The notes: generated from the letters alone by a model not told the origin. 64,000 nt of DNA from an unicellular cyanobacterium SU3 (GCA_002172675.1 NETF01000007.1:1-64000), one strand, 5' to 3'; positions 18,950 through 29,028 are shown, counted from the stretch's first letter. A program made the numbers and translations.

Positions 18950-19618
18950 ATGCGCCTCCCTCTACCGCAATTTACCACAGATAATCGTCATCCCGATCAT
19001 ATTGCCGAGGTCATCGAAACATCAACCACACAGTTTTTGGCTCAATGTTTAGAACCCGAAGACCTAAGTTTTCCGGTGATGCCACCTTTTGGAAGTTGGG
19101 TAAAATCCTTAGACGAAGAGTCAGGCAATAAAATTGTAGCCGTTGTAACTTACGCTACCACAACTCCCATAGATTCGGTGCATCGTGCGAGGGCGTTGGG
19201 GTTATCTTTACAAGAATTGCGACAACAACAACCCCAAATCTTTGCCATGTTAAAAACAGAATTTAAAGCCACTATTGTCGGTTTTGAAAATTCTCAAAGT
19301 GCAGAAAACGGTAATGGCCATAACTTGGGCAAAGCCTATCAATATTTACCCCCTCGCCCCCCTCAAATTCATCAAGGGGTTTATCGTTGCGAAGCAGTAG
19401 AAATTATCAATTTTAGTGAAGAAGTAGAATTTTTACGGATATTACTACAAGTTCGAGATGCCCCCGTAGATGCTTTAATTGCTGCTGCTGTTAGGGATAT
19501 TTATCTATTAAGAAAAGCGGATAAAAACTGGTTAGTGAAAGTAGGAAGAACCCTTAGTATTTTACTCAGAGATGATTACGATCGCCTTCAATATATTCTC
19601 AGTCAAGTTACCCTTTAA
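18950..19618 (+). CDS. HAS-barrel domain protein
   Basis: 222-residue cytosolic protein of a conserved cyanobacterial family with an N-terminal HAS (HerA-ATP synthase) barrel. The barrel covers residues 5-110, with FGSWVKSLDEESGNKIVAVV and TTPIDSVHRARALG as recognisable segments. The rest (PPRPPQIHQGVYRCEAVEI) is specific to the cyanobacterial group. No catalytic motif is seen and its partner is unknown. It lies 64 bp after ndhS on the same strand and 117 bp before a kinase-like gene; conserved association with either cannot be judged here. Confidence 0.75.
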   Translation: MRLPLPQFTTDNRHPDHIAEVIETSTTQFLAQCLEPEDLSFPVMPPFGSWVKSLDEESGNKIVAVVTYATTTPIDSVHRARALGLSLQELRQQQPQIFAMLKTEFKATIVGFENSQSAENGNGHNLGKAYQYLPPRPPQIHQGVYRCEAVEIINFSEEVEFLRILLQVRDAPVDALIAAAVRDIYLLRKADKNWLVKVGRTLSILLRDDYDRLQYILSQVTL

Positions 19619-19735
19619 TGGTACACATTAGAGGAAATTTCTCCTAATACTGTTCGGTTCTACTCCTGTTGTAAATCTCTTAATCCGTTTATCATCAAGG
19701 AAGTTAGAGGTGAATATGTTAAGTAAGAGAAGTTT

Positions 19736-21196
19736 ATGATGATTTCTGAGGCTTTATTAGAAAAATTAAGCGATATTATCAACCGTGATCCAGGGGTGAC
19801 TATCGTCCCCTCTCTGTGGGAACCGACGGCCATAGAAATAGAAGAACAACGACTGAAAGCCCAGGGACAATGGGTTAGTGCGATCGCATCCTTAGAAATC
19901 TTACTCCTATCTTACTTAGACACGACAACATCCGACAACAAGAACCTTCAAGGATTGGTTTTATCAGCCCCAACCCCTATTTTATGTCATCCAAAGCTTA
20001 CGAATACAGTACGGACAGGTATTTTTACCCTGCAACCAAGTCAACACAGTTGGAAACAATTTCAACTCCCTGGGTTTGCTGAAGCTGAAAACCGAAACCA
20101 TCGACCCAATATTAAAGAATTTCCTTTATTTCCTCAAGATCCCTTAGCTACTGAGCAATTTTGTTTAGTTTTAACGTCTCAGTTTTCCTTATTAATGGTT
20201 TTAGGGGAAGATAGCTTAGGACTTCCTGCCTTTCAATTTTCTTTCGATCCTGATATCGTCTATCAGGGATGGTTAGGGTTACGATCTCGTCTCAGTTTAG
20301 TCAATCATCCCCAACTCTGCGACTTAGACGAGTCAGTTAAACAATTTACACCTTCAACTCCCAGTTATCAAGTTGTTACAGAATTTAGCCGTTTATTACT
20401 TCATTATTTTCCCCAAATTTCTACTATCATTAATCAAAAAAATCGCTATAGTCAAGACTTAGACAATATAAATAATCAAGCCTCTTCATCGCAGAAAAAT
20501 CCTTTAACTACTTGTACCGTTGAAGAAGCCACCGATGTCGCCTTACTCCAAGCCTTAAGTCATGAAATTCGTACGCCTTTAACCAGTATTCGTACCATGA
20601 CACGGTTGCTATTAAGGAATAAAGATTTAGACCCTAAAATGATCCGCTTATTAGAAAATATAGATCAAGAATGTAGCGAACAAATTAACCGCATGGAACT
20701 CATTTTTCGTGCCACAGAATTAAGAAGTAAAGGGTCTCAAGATCCTTCGGTAGAATTAGTTAGAACCTCGTTAGATAGCCTATTTCATCAATCTATTCCC
20801 CGTTGGAAGCGACAAGCGCAACGACGTAATGTTGATTTAGAGATAGGAATGCCGAAGAAATTGCCCCAAGTGGTTAGTGATCCAGGAATGTTAGATCAAG
20901 TGTTAACTGGGTTAATTGAAAAATGTACTCGTAGTTTGTCAGGTGGAGGACAAATTAAAGTACAAGTAAGTACCGCAGGACATCAATTAAAGCTGCAATT
21001 TCACACAGAATCCTATCGACAACATAATCCATTTAAAGCGTTAGGACAACTATTGTTATTACAACCCGAAACTGGTAGTGTTAGTTTAAATTTAGATGCT
21101 ACCAAAAATCTCTTTAATCGTTTGGGAGGTAAATTAATTGTCCGTCAGCGATCGCAGCAAGGGGAGATTTTTACGATCTTTTTACCCTTACCTTAG
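19736..21196 (+). CDS. histidine-kinase-like sensor protein with degenerate ATPase lobe
   Basis: 486 residues, apparently soluble. An N-terminal ligand- or sensor-type domain (1-230, no family recognised) is followed by a dimerisation domain with the normal H-box SHEIRTPLTSIRTMTRL (His276). In the ATPase lobe the N-box reads DPGMLDQVLTGLIEKC, without the usual Asn, and the expected D-x-G box is replaced by QFHTES. Only the terminal IFTIFLP strand is well kept. It may be a pseudokinase that retains a phosphorylatable or scaffold His, or accept phosphate from another kinase. No response regulator gene is adjacent. Confidence 0.75.
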   Translation: MMISEALLEKLSDIINRDPGVTIVPSLWEPTAIEIEEQRLKAQGQWVSAIASLEILLLSYLDTTTSDNKNLQGLVLSAPTPILCHPKLTNTVRTGIFTLQPSQHSWKQFQLPGFAEAENRNHRPNIKEFPLFPQDPLATEQFCLVLTSQFSLLMVLGEDSLGLPAFQFSFDPDIVYQGWLGLRSRLSLVNHPQLCDLDESVKQFTPSTPSYQVVTEFSRLLLHYFPQISTIINQKNRYSQDLDNINNQASSSQKNPLTTCTVEEATDVALLQALSHEIRTPLTSIRTMTRLLLRNKDLDPKMIRLLENIDQECSEQINRMELIFRATELRSKGSQDPSVELVRTSLDSLFHQSIPRWKRQAQRRNVDLEIGMPKKLPQVVSDPGMLDQVLTGLIEKCTRSLSGGGQIKVQVSTAGHQLKLQFHTESYRQHNPFKALGQLLLLQPETGSVSLNLDATKNLFNRLGGKLIVRQRSQQGEIFTIFLPLP

Positions 21197-21301
21197 GAGT
21201 GTCACTCATGAGTTCATTCAATGAGTGAATATAAATTAACCCTTTCTGATCAATGTCCTTATGGTTTTGAAGATTTAATGAGAAGATTGCCAGAAAATTA
21301 A

Positions 21302-22306
21302 TTAAAACTGACTCAAAAATCGGATATCGCTATTATAAAGACGGCGAATATCATCAATTTGATGTAATACCATAGCAAAACGTTCGATCCCTAAACCAGC
21401 AGCAAACCCTGTATAAACTTCGGGATCATAACCAACTGCTTTTAAAACATTAGGATCAACCATTCCACAACCCATCACCTCTAACCATTTTCCTTTCCAT
21501 TGGACATCAACTTCTGCTGAGGGTTCAGTAAACGGAAAATAACTAGCGCGAAACTTAACGGGTAATTCTTCGCCGAACATTTGAGTCAAAAATTCTTTAA
21601 TCGTCCCTTTGAGATCGGTAAACTTCAAACCTTTATCTACCGCTAAAATTTCTACTTGATGGAAAACCGCCGAATGGGTAGCGTCCACCGTATCTCGCCG
21701 ATAAACCCGACCGGGGGCTACAATACGGATAGGAGGTTCATGCTTTTCCATGTAACGAATTTGTACAGGAGACGTATGAGTTCTCATCAACACATTTTCA
21801 GTTAAAAAGAAAGTATCCTGCATATCCCTAGCCGGGTGATCCGGGGGAATATTCAAGGCCTCAAAATTATAATAATCTGTTTCTACATGGGGGCCAGTGG
21901 ACACTTGATATCCTAACCCCACAAATATGTCTAATACTCGGTCTATGGTACTATTAAGGGGATGAAGACGACCCAAAGGACGGCTAACCCCTGGCATGGT
22001 TACGTCCAGGGTTTCAGCTGCTAATTGTTTCTTTAATTTAGCGGTTTCTAGACTGTTTCGTTGCTGATCTAAATTGTTTTGTAAAGCTTCTTTTACTTCA
22101 TTAGCTAAAGAACCAACACGGGGACGTTCTTCCGCGCTTAATTTACCCATTCCCCGTAAAATTTGGGAGAGTTTGCCTTTTTTCCCTAAATAATTAATTC
22201 TCAGTTGTTCTAATGCTTCTAAACTGTCGACGGCAGTAATCTCTTTTTCTGCCTCTTGTTGTAGGGTTTGTAAGTCTGTTTCTAGGGTATTAGACATTGT
22301 AGCCAT
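21302..22306 (-). CDS. pheS: phenylalanyl-tRNA synthetase alpha subunit
   Basis: Catalytic alpha subunit of the (alpha-beta)2 enzyme that charges tRNA-Phe. The 334-residue chain has an N-terminal coiled coil (about 10-90), class II motif 2 ([20 protein letters not shown]) and motif 3 ([13 protein letters not shown]). Motif 1 lies around residue 120. Three in-frame starts exist: a TTG at 22324 and ATGs at 22306 and 22297. I prefer the ATG at 22306 on codon grounds; 22297 is equally plausible. It is on the opposite strand from pheT and about 1.3 kb away, so the two subunits are not co-transcribed. Confidence 0.96.
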   Translation of the reverse strand: MATMSNTLETDLQTLQQEAEKEITAVDSLEALEQLRINYLGKKGKLSQILRGMGKLSAEERPRVGSLANEVKEALQNNLDQQRNSLETAKLKKQLAAETLDVTMPGVSRPLGRLHPLNSTIDRVLDIFVGLGYQVSTGPHVETDYYNFEALNIPPDHPARDMQDTFFLTENVLMRTHTSPVQIRYMEKHEPPIRIVAPGRVYRRDTVDATHSAVFHQVEILAVDKGLKFTDLKGTIKEFLTQMFGEELPVKFRASYFPFTEPSAEVDVQWKGKWLEVMGCGMVDPNVLKAVGYDPEVYTGFAAGLGIERFAMVLHQIDDIRRLYNSDIRFLSQF

Positions 22307-22447
22307 TGAGTTGGGATAGGACAAAATTTAGACACCCATTCTAGTGTAGCGAAGTTTGGCACTATGGCATAGTATTTATCAGGAAAAGGCGAGTGAAGAA
22401 ACAGATGGGTATTAATAAAAAAATATTGCTTTTGTCGTTTCAAAGAT

Positions 22448-23461
22448 TCAAAAATCAATAAATTCTTGCAAGTCCTTTAAAATATTTTTAATTCTTTCCT
22501 CATCTTTTAATTCCCAGTTACTAACTCGAAAAACGTGTCAGTTTTCTTTCCGTAATTTTCTATCTTCTTTCAATCGCTTTGCGTAAGATTCCTCATTTGC
22601 ATACCATTTAGAATTTTGTTTTATAGCATAATGACTAATATCATCAACTCAAATCACAAATCTTTTATTTTTCCAAAATGCTACAAAGTCAACTCGATAA
22701 ATATCGTGGGAATGTCTGGATGAAATTGAACGGAGGTTTTTTTTAGACTGTGAATGCCACTGAATCCATGCTTGAGGGATTAGCACAGGTATATTGTTAT
22801 ATGCCATTCTTAATTGTCTCGCATATTGTAAAAAAAATTCTTTTTCATATTTAGTTTGATTCATATTAACAAGACTATTTTTTAATGTCTTATCTGTCGA
22901 TTCAGTAAGACTATATAAGGATTGAAGAGAATTAAAGGAAAAATTTGGATAAACTTTCCCCTTTAACAATCCTAGTCCACTTTGTAGTTCAAAATTGAGT
23001 TTTTGAGTACCTTTTTCTGCTGCTATAGAAAAACAAGGTTTGGGAATTCCAAAAGGTAAACCAGCAGGAAACTGTACATCAAATAAATTTTCAATAACTA
23101 TTAAATCTTCTCGAATAAGTTTTCCATCTTTTATCTTGAATCCATTTTTAATACATAAATTACGAAGAAAATTTTTAGTGTCTTCTTCTATATAGAATAA
23201 TTGTAAAGTGTACTCTATAACTTTTAGAAAGTTTTGAACGGTCTCTTGAATTTCCCAGTTTGCATAGTTGTAATAAGCTTCAACAAGTCCGCGGCGAGTT
23301 CCATCATTTAAAGAGTTTTCTTCTAACAAGATAAAACCTGCATTTGAAAAAATATCATTAATTTGTCTCAGAATGAGATGCTTTACACAAAATTCCCTAA
23401 ATTCTAATTTAATAAGATTAATTTGAGCCGTCAAAGTTTCTGTTGCCTGATGGATAGTCAT
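22448..23461 (-). pseudogene. nuclease-like protein with two in-frame TGA codons
   Basis: An uninterrupted frame of 337 codons runs from the ATG at 23461 to a final TGA at 22448-22450, broken only by TGA at 22649-22651 and at 22538-22540. The translated tail after the breaks reads VDDISHYAIKQNSK..., YAKRLKEDRKLRKEN then HVFRVSNWEL. This resembles the end of Vsr/DUF559-like PD-(D/E)xK domains, with VDFVAFWKNKRFVI just before. The first TGA falls where these folds usually have the catalytic Glu; the second probably replaces Trp. The N-terminal 200 residues match no family I know. Most likely a recently inactivated gene. Confidence 0.7.
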
Positions 23462-23622
23462 AAAAAACCCTTTTTTCTTATTATTCCCAATCTATAGCAA
23501 TCAGTTGTCAGTTGTGAGAATTAAGTTTGAGTAGAAAATATTAACGTCCATTATTAAGGAGAATGGGGTCGTACCTTTGGTAAACTAGAATTTGGCCACC
23601 GATCGCACCATACAAAAATACT

Positions 23623-26064
23623 ATGAAAATTTCCGTTAACTGGCTGCGGGAACTCGTTAACGTCACCCTCACCCCCGAAGCATTAGCCGATCTTTTGACC
23701 ATCGCCGGGTTAGAAGTGGATGACATCGAAGATCGTCGTCAATGGGCCGATGGGGTTGTGATCGGTAAAATTATAGACCGTCAACCTCACCCCAACGCTG
23801 ATAAATTAAGCGTCTGTCAAGTGGATATTGGGCAAGAAACCCCCTCGACTATCGTTTGTGGGGCCCCTAACGCTAAAGCTGATATTTACGTTCCTGTCGC
23901 CACATTGGGAACCTATTTACCGAAAATTGACCTGAAAATTAAATCGGCAAAACTGCGGGGAGTGAAATCAGAAGGGATGATCTGTTCTTTAGCAGAGGTA
24001 GGACTAACTAAAGAATCAGCCGGAATTCATATTTTTGAAGAAGATAACCTAAAATTAGGAGCAGATGCTCGTCCCTACTTAGGTTTAGATGATGTTATTT
24101 TAGATATTACTCCCACTGCTAACCGGGCCGATGCCATGAGTATGATCGGTGTGGCCAGAGAAGTGGCAGCCTTAACCGGCGGAGAATTAAACTTACCCCA
24201 ACCCCCTCAAACTTCTTTATCGGATGAACAAAGTTATCCTTTAACCGTAGAAGTGAGTGACGAGAATGCTTGTCCTACCTACATCGGAACCGTAATCCAA
24301 GGGGTAAAAGTTGCGGACTCTCCTGACTGGTTAAAACAACGGTTAGAAGCAGCCGGGGTTCGTCCTATTAATAATGTTGTCGATATCACCAACTTAGTCT
24401 TATTAGAATGGGGTCAACCCCTTCATGCTTTTGATCTCCAGAAGTTAGAAACCGTAGCAGGAAATAAAGATCATTTAACCGTTGGTGTACGCTTTGCCAA
24501 CGAAACAGAAACCCTGAAAACCTTAGATGGTCAAGAAAGAAAGCTAAACCCAGTTAACTTACTAATTACCGCTAATGATAAACCGGTTGCCCTTGCTGGT
24601 GTTATGGGAGGAGAAGAAACAGAAGTTGCTGAAGAAACACAAAACATCCTTTTAGAAGCAGCTTTATTTGAACAAGTAACTATTCGTCGTTCTTCCCGTA
24701 GTCAAAGTTTACGCAGTGAAGCATCAGCAAGATACGAACGGGGAATTAATTATTCTGAGTTAGAATTAGCTTGTCAAAGGGCGATCGCTTTAATTACCGA
24801 GTTAGCAGAAGGAACCCCTGTCACTCAGAAAATGGCTGATCATCGTCCAGATCGATCTGATCAGTCTATCGAGTTACGCTTAGATCGTATTCATCATGTT
24901 TTAGGCCCCGTGGAAAAAGACGGTCAAAAGACCAACATTTCAGCAGTGGATGTAGAACGTATTCTAAGTGACTTAGGCTGTACTTTAACCCCCATAGCAG
25001 GAGAAAATACAGTTTGGTCTGTCAGTGTTCCTTCTTATCGTTATCGTGACTTAGAACGAGAAATTGATCTTATTGAAGAAGTGGCCCGTCTCTATGGTTA
25101 CGATCGCTTTTATGATGAACTGCCGGCCAAAACCGAAGCCGGCGCACTTTCTCTTGAATATCAAACCCAACGGAAGGTAAGAGAAGTATTTAGAGGCGTT
25201 GGTTTGACAGAGTTAGTACAATATTCCCTCGTTAAACCCGAAAAAGCAGATATTGTGATCAGTAATCCCTTATTTGCTGAATATTCCGCCTTGAGAACCA
25301 ATCTTTTAGATGGTATCATTGACGCTTTTTCCTATAACCAGTCTCAAGGAAACGGCGCATTAAATGGCTTTGAAATTGGTCGTATTTTCCGCAAAATTGA
25401 CGGAGAAAGAACAGAATGGGATAATCTCGCTGGTATCATGGGCGGTGATTTACTACCTCAAGGTCGTTGGACCAGAAGCGGTAAACCAAACCCCATGACT
25501 TGGTATGAAGCGAAAGGTATCCTAGAAAGTGTTTTTGAACGGTTAGGGGTATCCGTAGAATATCAACCCGATAGTGAAGACGAACGGTTACACCCTGGAC
25601 GGACTGCCTCTTTATGGTTAAATGGAGAAAAACTAGGGATTTTTGGTCAAATTCATCCACAACTACGGCAAGAAAAAGACTTAATGGACGAAGTTTATGG
25701 GTTTGAATTAGATTTTCGTTGTTTGATGAAGGTTCTCAACCGAGATAATTTATTAACTCCTCATTTTGAAGTTTATTCTACCTATCCTGCAGTAGAGAGA
25801 GATTTAGCCTTTTTTGCTGCTTTAGATGTTCCCGTTGCAGACTTAACCAAAACCATGAATAAAGCAGGAGGAAAACTATTAACTGGGGTAGAATTATTCG
25901 ATGATTATCAAGGCAAAAACGTCCCCGATGGACACAGAAGTTTAGCCTTTAGTTTAGCCTATCGTTCCGGCGATCGTACCTTAACCGATGAAGATGTTGA
26001 ACCGGTTCATGATAAGATTCGTCAGACATTGGTTAAACAGTTTGATGTTACGTTGCGTAGTTAA
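23623..26064 (+). CDS. pheT: phenylalanyl-tRNA synthetase beta subunit
   Basis: Beta subunit (813 residues) that carries tRNA recognition and editing. Domains in order: N-terminal B1 with the OB-fold tRNA-binding EMAP-like part (40-150, [15 protein letters not shown]); the B3/B4 editing domain (about 210-400, [24 protein letters not shown]); B5 (about 405-500); a catalytic-like core (about 500-690, [19 protein letters not shown]); and a C-terminal ferredoxin-fold anticodon-binding B8 domain (about 720-813, [11 protein letters not shown]). Length is normal for bacteria. A strong stem-loop lies just downstream (26080-26141). Confidence 0.97.
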   Translation: MKISVNWLRELVNVTLTPEALADLLTIAGLEVDDIEDRRQWADGVVIGKIIDRQPHPNADKLSVCQVDIGQETPSTIVCGAPNAKADIYVPVATLGTYLPKIDLKIKSAKLRGVKSEGMICSLAEVGLTKESAGIHIFEEDNLKLGADARPYLGLDDVILDITPTANRADAMSMIGVAREVAALTGGELNLPQPPQTSLSDEQSYPLTVEVSDENACPTYIGTVIQGVKVADSPDWLKQRLEAAGVRPINNVVDITNLVLLEWGQPLHAFDLQKLETVAGNKDHLTVGVRFANETETLKTLDGQERKLNPVNLLITANDKPVALAGVMGGEETEVAEETQNILLEAALFEQVTIRRSSRSQSLRSEASARYERGINYSELELACQRAIALITELAEGTPVTQKMADHRPDRSDQSIELRLDRIHHVLGPVEKDGQKTNISAVDVERILSDLGCTLTPIAGENTVWSVSVPSYRYRDLEREIDLIEEVARLYGYDRFYDELPAKTEAGALSLEYQTQRKVREVFRGVGLTELVQYSLVKPEKADIVISNPLFAEYSALRTNLLDGIIDAFSYNQSQGNGALNGFEIGRIFRKIDGERTEWDNLAGIMGGDLLPQGRWTRSGKPNPMTWYEAKGILESVFERLGVSVEYQPDSEDERLHPGRTASLWLNGEKLGIFGQIHPQLRQEKDLMDEVYGFELDFRCLMKVLNRDNLLTPHFEVYSTYPAVERDLAFFAALDVPVADLTKTMNKAGGKLLTGVELFDDYQGKNVPDGHRSLAFSLAYRSGDRTLTDEDVEPVHDKIRQTLVKQFDVTLRS

Positions 26065-26079
26065 AAAACCTTATTTTAG

Positions 26080-26141
26080 GGTGGGTTAGACGGGAATAAT
26101 TTAGGTTATGACTAGACTATAACTATCCGTCGTAACCCACC
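26080..26141. terminator. stem-loop between convergent pheT and membrane gene
   Basis: GGTGGGTTAGACGG (26080-26093) pairs with CCGTCGTAACCCACC (26127-26141) with a single-base bulge. The loop is about 33 bases. It fills the 87-bp gap between two convergent stop codons and could stop transcription from both sides. The GGTGGGTTACGACGG arm looks like a dispersed repeat; a close variant (CTGGGTTACGACGAATG) begins at 58381. Confidence 0.5.
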
Positions 26142-26151
26142 AATTTAAGAG

Positions 26152-26895
26152 TTATTCAGAATTCTCATTTTGATGTTTAATATCTGTGTCATCACTCTGC
26201 CAACCTTGTATAGCAGCGATTATAATTGAACTACTGGGATCACTTCTAATAGTATTCAAAGACTGCATGAATGCTTCAGTACCAGCAACTTTCACAGCGT
26301 CCACAATTCTTTGTTTTAATGATTTATCTTGTTCTATATTTTCAATCGTTTTAGCAGCAATAGATAAATCTCTGTTGGTTAAATCTTTAGCTTTTTCTGG
26401 ATCATTTTGTTTAATTTCTTTAATTATTCTTGCCTCAAGAACTGGCATTTCTTTAATATCTGAATCTGTTGTATTTTCCGATAATTCGTCAATAATTTTT
26501 TTGATTTCTCCTGCAACTTCTTCTAGATTTTCTTTTGAAGAATAATTAGTATTCTTAGTATGATGATATATATTTTCTCCAGTGTAATTGTAATAATAGT
26601 TATTTTCTATTTTTGGATAAGGTAATTTAAGATTAGAATTTGCAGTTTTAGTATCTTTCTTTAAGAAATCAATAGCCACGATGATTAGTAATCCAATAAT
26701 CACCACTAAAAATCCTTGTACGTCTTGAGAAATATTACTAGAAGTTAATTTGTTAATTAAGTAAAGAGCAAAAATAAGTAAACCAAAACCAATAGGTATA
26801 TTTTTGTCAAACTCTAATAAATCTTGTAAGAAAAAATCACTTTTACTCTTTTTAGATTTATCTAAATTGTTATTTTTATTGACTGTCATCTTCAT
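26152..26895 (-). CDS. unknown membrane protein with C-terminal helical domain
   Basis: No family recognised. 247 residues: a basic N-terminal tail (NKNNNLDKSKKSKSDFF), two adjacent membrane segments (about 33-50 and 60-80, with LVVIIGLLIIVAI), a low-complexity linker of Asn and Tyr (NNYYYNYTGENIYHHT), then a charged helical domain (about 115-220) rich in Glu, Lys and Ile. The start follows the stop of the upstream membrane gene by 10 bp, so the two are almost surely co-transcribed. The layout suggests a membrane-anchored cytosolic adaptor or sensor, which is inference only. Confidence 0.7.
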   Translation of the reverse strand: MKMTVNKNNNLDKSKKSKSDFFLQDLLEFDKNIPIGFGLLIFALYLINKLTSSNISQDVQGFLVVIIGLLIIVAIDFLKKDTKTANSNLKLPYPKIENNYYYNYTGENIYHHTKNTNYSSKENLEEVAGEIKKIIDELSENTTDSDIKEMPVLEARIIKEIKQNDPEKAKDLTNRDLSIAAKTIENIEQDKSLKQRIVDAVKVAGTEAFMQSLNTIRSDPSSSIIIAAIQGWQSDDTDIKHQNENSE

Positions 26896-26905
26896 ATTCC
26901 TCTTA

Positions 26906-27385
26906 TTAATTTTGATTTTCTTCAGAATTAGATGGCGATAAATTCTTGTTAGTTTTTGTCACATAATTTCCAAAACTTTCTAATAAACCTGAAACATCTG
27001 AGGGTGAGTATCCAAGAAGCTTAACTAAACCAAGTAGGATAAAAAATATACCAGCATATCCTGTATAAGATAGGATACCAAGAATAGGGAGAGCAATTAA
27101 TCCAGAACCCATAACAATACTTAACAAACTACCTAATTTTATTCTAGCTTCTTGAGCTTTTTGTAAGTCACGTTGATATTGATTATTTTCTGAGATTTCT
27201 ATTTGATATTCTAACTCAGCTCTCATCGCTAACAATTCTCTCTTTTCTTCTGGAGTTTTAGCTGATGCAATACTTTGAGCAATATCCTGCCTAATTATAT
27301 CAATATCCGACGATGGTTGAGAGTATGGAACAATAGAACCACTGTTATCAGATTGATTAGTATCAGATGGTGTACTTTCCGTCAT
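26906..27385 (-). CDS. unknown two-TM membrane protein
   Basis: No family recognised. 159 residues: a polar Ser/Asp-rich N-terminus (1-28), a charged helix (about 28-85, SAKTPEEKRELLAMRAELEY) likely to form a coiled coil, then two membrane segments (about 88-105 and 110-130, SLLSIVMGSGLIALPILGIL), and a short Asn/Ser-rich tail. First gene of a two-gene unit, 10 bp ahead of the other unknown membrane gene. Both proteins combine a helical cytosolic part with a two-helix membrane anchor, so they may form a complex. Confidence 0.65.
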   Translation of the reverse strand: MTESTPSDTNQSDNSGSIVPYSQPSSDIDIIRQDIAQSIASAKTPEEKRELLAMRAELEYQIEISENNQYQRDLQKAQEARIKLGSLLSIVMGSGLIALPILGILSYTGYAGIFFILLGLVKLLGYSPSDVSGLLESFGNYVTKTNKNLSPSNSEENQN

Positions 27386-27472
27386 GACATTGATTTTATT
27401 TTAGCTAAACCTTATCTCAAGATTCTGTAAGATTATTATAATATGGTATAGTTTCAAAAACACTTAAAAATT

Positions 27473-27742
27473 ATGCCGAAATATATTTTATTTGGTAGTT
27501 ACTGCGAAAATGCTTTAGAAAAAAGAACCCCTTACCGTCAAGATCATTTAGACGGTTTAAAACAGCAAAAAGAATCAGGGATTTTAGTTACCCTTGGACC
27601 CACTAAAGATAATACTAAAGTCTTCGGGATTTATGACGCAGAAAATGCCGAAAAAATCAAAAAATTAATTGAAAATGATCCCTATTGGAAAAATGAAATT
27701 TGGACAGATTACGAAATAAAAGAATGGATACAAGCTTTTTAA
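27473..27742 (+). CDS. YciI family protein
   Basis: 89-residue protein with a ferredoxin-like YCII fold. The N-terminus MPKYILFGSYCENALEKR is followed by HLDGLKQQKESGILVTLGPT, where a conserved His and a Gly-Pro pocket occur, and by the FGIYDAENAEKIKKLIENDP segment typical of the family. Some YciI members are dehydrogenase-like or dehalogenase-like, but most have no known reaction. It starts at an ATG, appears monocistronic and has a TATAAT-like box in the AT-rich upstream region near 27440. Confidence 0.85.
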   Translation: MPKYILFGSYCENALEKRTPYRQDHLDGLKQQKESGILVTLGPTKDNTKVFGIYDAENAEKIKKLIENDPYWKNEIWTDYEIKEWIQAF

Positions 27743-27800
27743 TTGATTTGTTTTAAAAGTTTATTCTTCAAGTTCAATTGGTTATTTATTAATTAGAAAC

Positions 27801-28283
27801 TTAATTGTTCGGTAAGATTGTTCTTTGATCATTGGGAAAGAAATTCTTGTCTAATATTTGTTCAATTGTAAAAGGGCAAAATTTTGGATAATCATAAGTC
27901 TTATTTCTTTTCCAGTCTTTTTCTAATAATAGTAACTCAAGAACTTCTTCATAAATGGGTGCAATAGCTGTTTGTAAGTAAGAATCTAAGGTTTGAGGAT
28001 ATTGTTTGATTAATTTCTTAATAAGAATTCGATGACGTGCTATATTAATCATCCATTCACTATTAAAATCTAAATAAACATTTCTTTGAACAGCAGTTTT
28101 CATTAAATATAAAAGCAACATCATCAAATAGTCATTGATCAAATTACGGTGAAAAGTGGACACATTTTTAAGTTCTCCTGCTAAATTATCCCAGTCTAAA
28201 GTATCAGAATCTCTTTTTTCTACGGCTTCTATTTGCTGTTTTAGCCATAAATCATAATTAGTTTCATGTAAGTTATTATTCAT
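27801..28283 (-). CDS. DUF29 family protein
   Basis: About 160 residues of the DUF29 family, common and multi-copy in cyanobacteria and of unknown function. The diagnostic N-terminus YDLWLKQQIEAVEKRDSDTL and DWDNLAGELKNVS is clear, followed by a long helix with DYLMMLLLYLMK. The ATG at 28283 is preferred to an in-frame TTG at 28310 because GAGGA lies a short distance before it and family members begin near NNLHETNYD. Many DUF29 proteins are suspected to belong to toxin-antitoxin or mobile modules; no partner is adjacent here. Confidence 0.8.
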   Translation of the reverse strand: MNNNLHETNYDLWLKQQIEAVEKRDSDTLDWDNLAGELKNVSTFHRNLINDYLMMLLLYLMKTAVQRNVYLDFNSEWMINIARHRILIKKLIKQYPQTLDSYLQTAIAPIYEEVLELLLLEKDWKRNKTYDYPKFCPFTIEQILDKNFFPNDQRTILPNN

Positions 28284-28449
28284 TAGAAAAAAATCCTCAT
28301 TTAGTTTCAAACTATTCTAGCATAAGTAAAAGAGATTAATAAATGTTGAATAAAAGCATGACAAAATCAACAGATATGATCTATAATTAGAAAATCTTAT
28401 TAAAAGTAATAAACTACAGGGATTTTATCCACATTATGAAACCTAAGTA

Positions 28450-28998
28450 ATGATTATGCCAACATTAGTAAAATGGACAATTGAAGACTATCACAACATG
28501 ATTGATGCTGGTATTCTAGCGCAAAAAAAAGTGGAGTTAATGGCAGGTAAAATAATAGAAATGACTCCAGAAAAACCGTTTCACAGAAGAGTTACTTTTA
28601 AAATTGCTGACTATTTTAGAGAAAAATTAAGAGGAAAAGCAATCATTTTTGAAGCTCATCCTATTACCCTTTTTGACTCTGAACCTGAACCCGATATTAT
28701 CATAGCGAAATTACCCCTAGAACGTTATGATAATCGTCATCCCTATCCTGAAGATATTGAGTTATTGATAGAAGTTTCTGACACTACTTTAAAATATGAT
28801 TTAGAAACAAAACAAAAAATTTATGCCCTTGCTAAAATTAAAGAGTATTGGGTTATAGACATCAAAAACAGTCAAGTGATCATTTTTCAACAACCCGAAA
28901 ATGATCATTATTTAAAACAAATGAAAGTAACTAAAGGAGTTATATCGCCTCTAGCTTTTCGGGATCTTAAAATAAACAGTCAAACAATCTTAAACTGA
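28450..28998 (+). CDS. Uma2 family (DUF820) restriction-endonuclease-fold protein
   Basis: 182 residues of the Uma2/DUF820 family, PD-(D/E)xK-fold proteins present in dozens of copies in cyanobacteria. Visible are VELMAGKIIEMTPEKPFHRR (N-terminal strand and His), PEPDIIIAKLP (acidic metal ligand), ELLIEVSDTTLKYDLETK (the E-x-S plus downstream Lys) and KEYWVIDIKNSQVIIF. All expected catalytic positions are kept, so the enzyme is probably active, but its substrate is unknown. The stop codon lies inside a run of 7-bp repeats shared with the hflX 3' end. Start is at the first of two close ATGs. Confidence 0.88.
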   Translation: MIMPTLVKWTIEDYHNMIDAGILAQKKVELMAGKIIEMTPEKPFHRRVTFKIADYFREKLRGKAIIFEAHPITLFDSEPEPDIIIAKLPLERYDNRHPYPEDIELLIEVSDTTLKYDLETKQKIYALAKIKEYWVIDIKNSQVIIFQQPENDHYLKQMKVTKGVISPLAFRDLKINSQTILN

Positions 28999-29028
28999 TG
29001 ACTGATGATTGATAACTGATAACTGTTA
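28994..29028. repeat. degenerate 7-bp tandem repeat joining uma2 and hflX stops
   Basis: Five consecutive heptads: ACTGATG, ACTGATG, ATTGATA, ACTGATA, ACTGTTA. They cover the entire 27-bp gap between the two convergent genes and include both stop codons (TGA 28996-28998; TTA 29026-29028, the complement of TAA). Confidence 0.7.

Noticed and set aside
22538-22651. TGA recoding (selenocysteine or Trp) in the nuclease-like gene
   Set aside because: TGA is an ordinary stop for other genes here, such as mntA, and no recoding element is evident; pseudogene decay is simpler.
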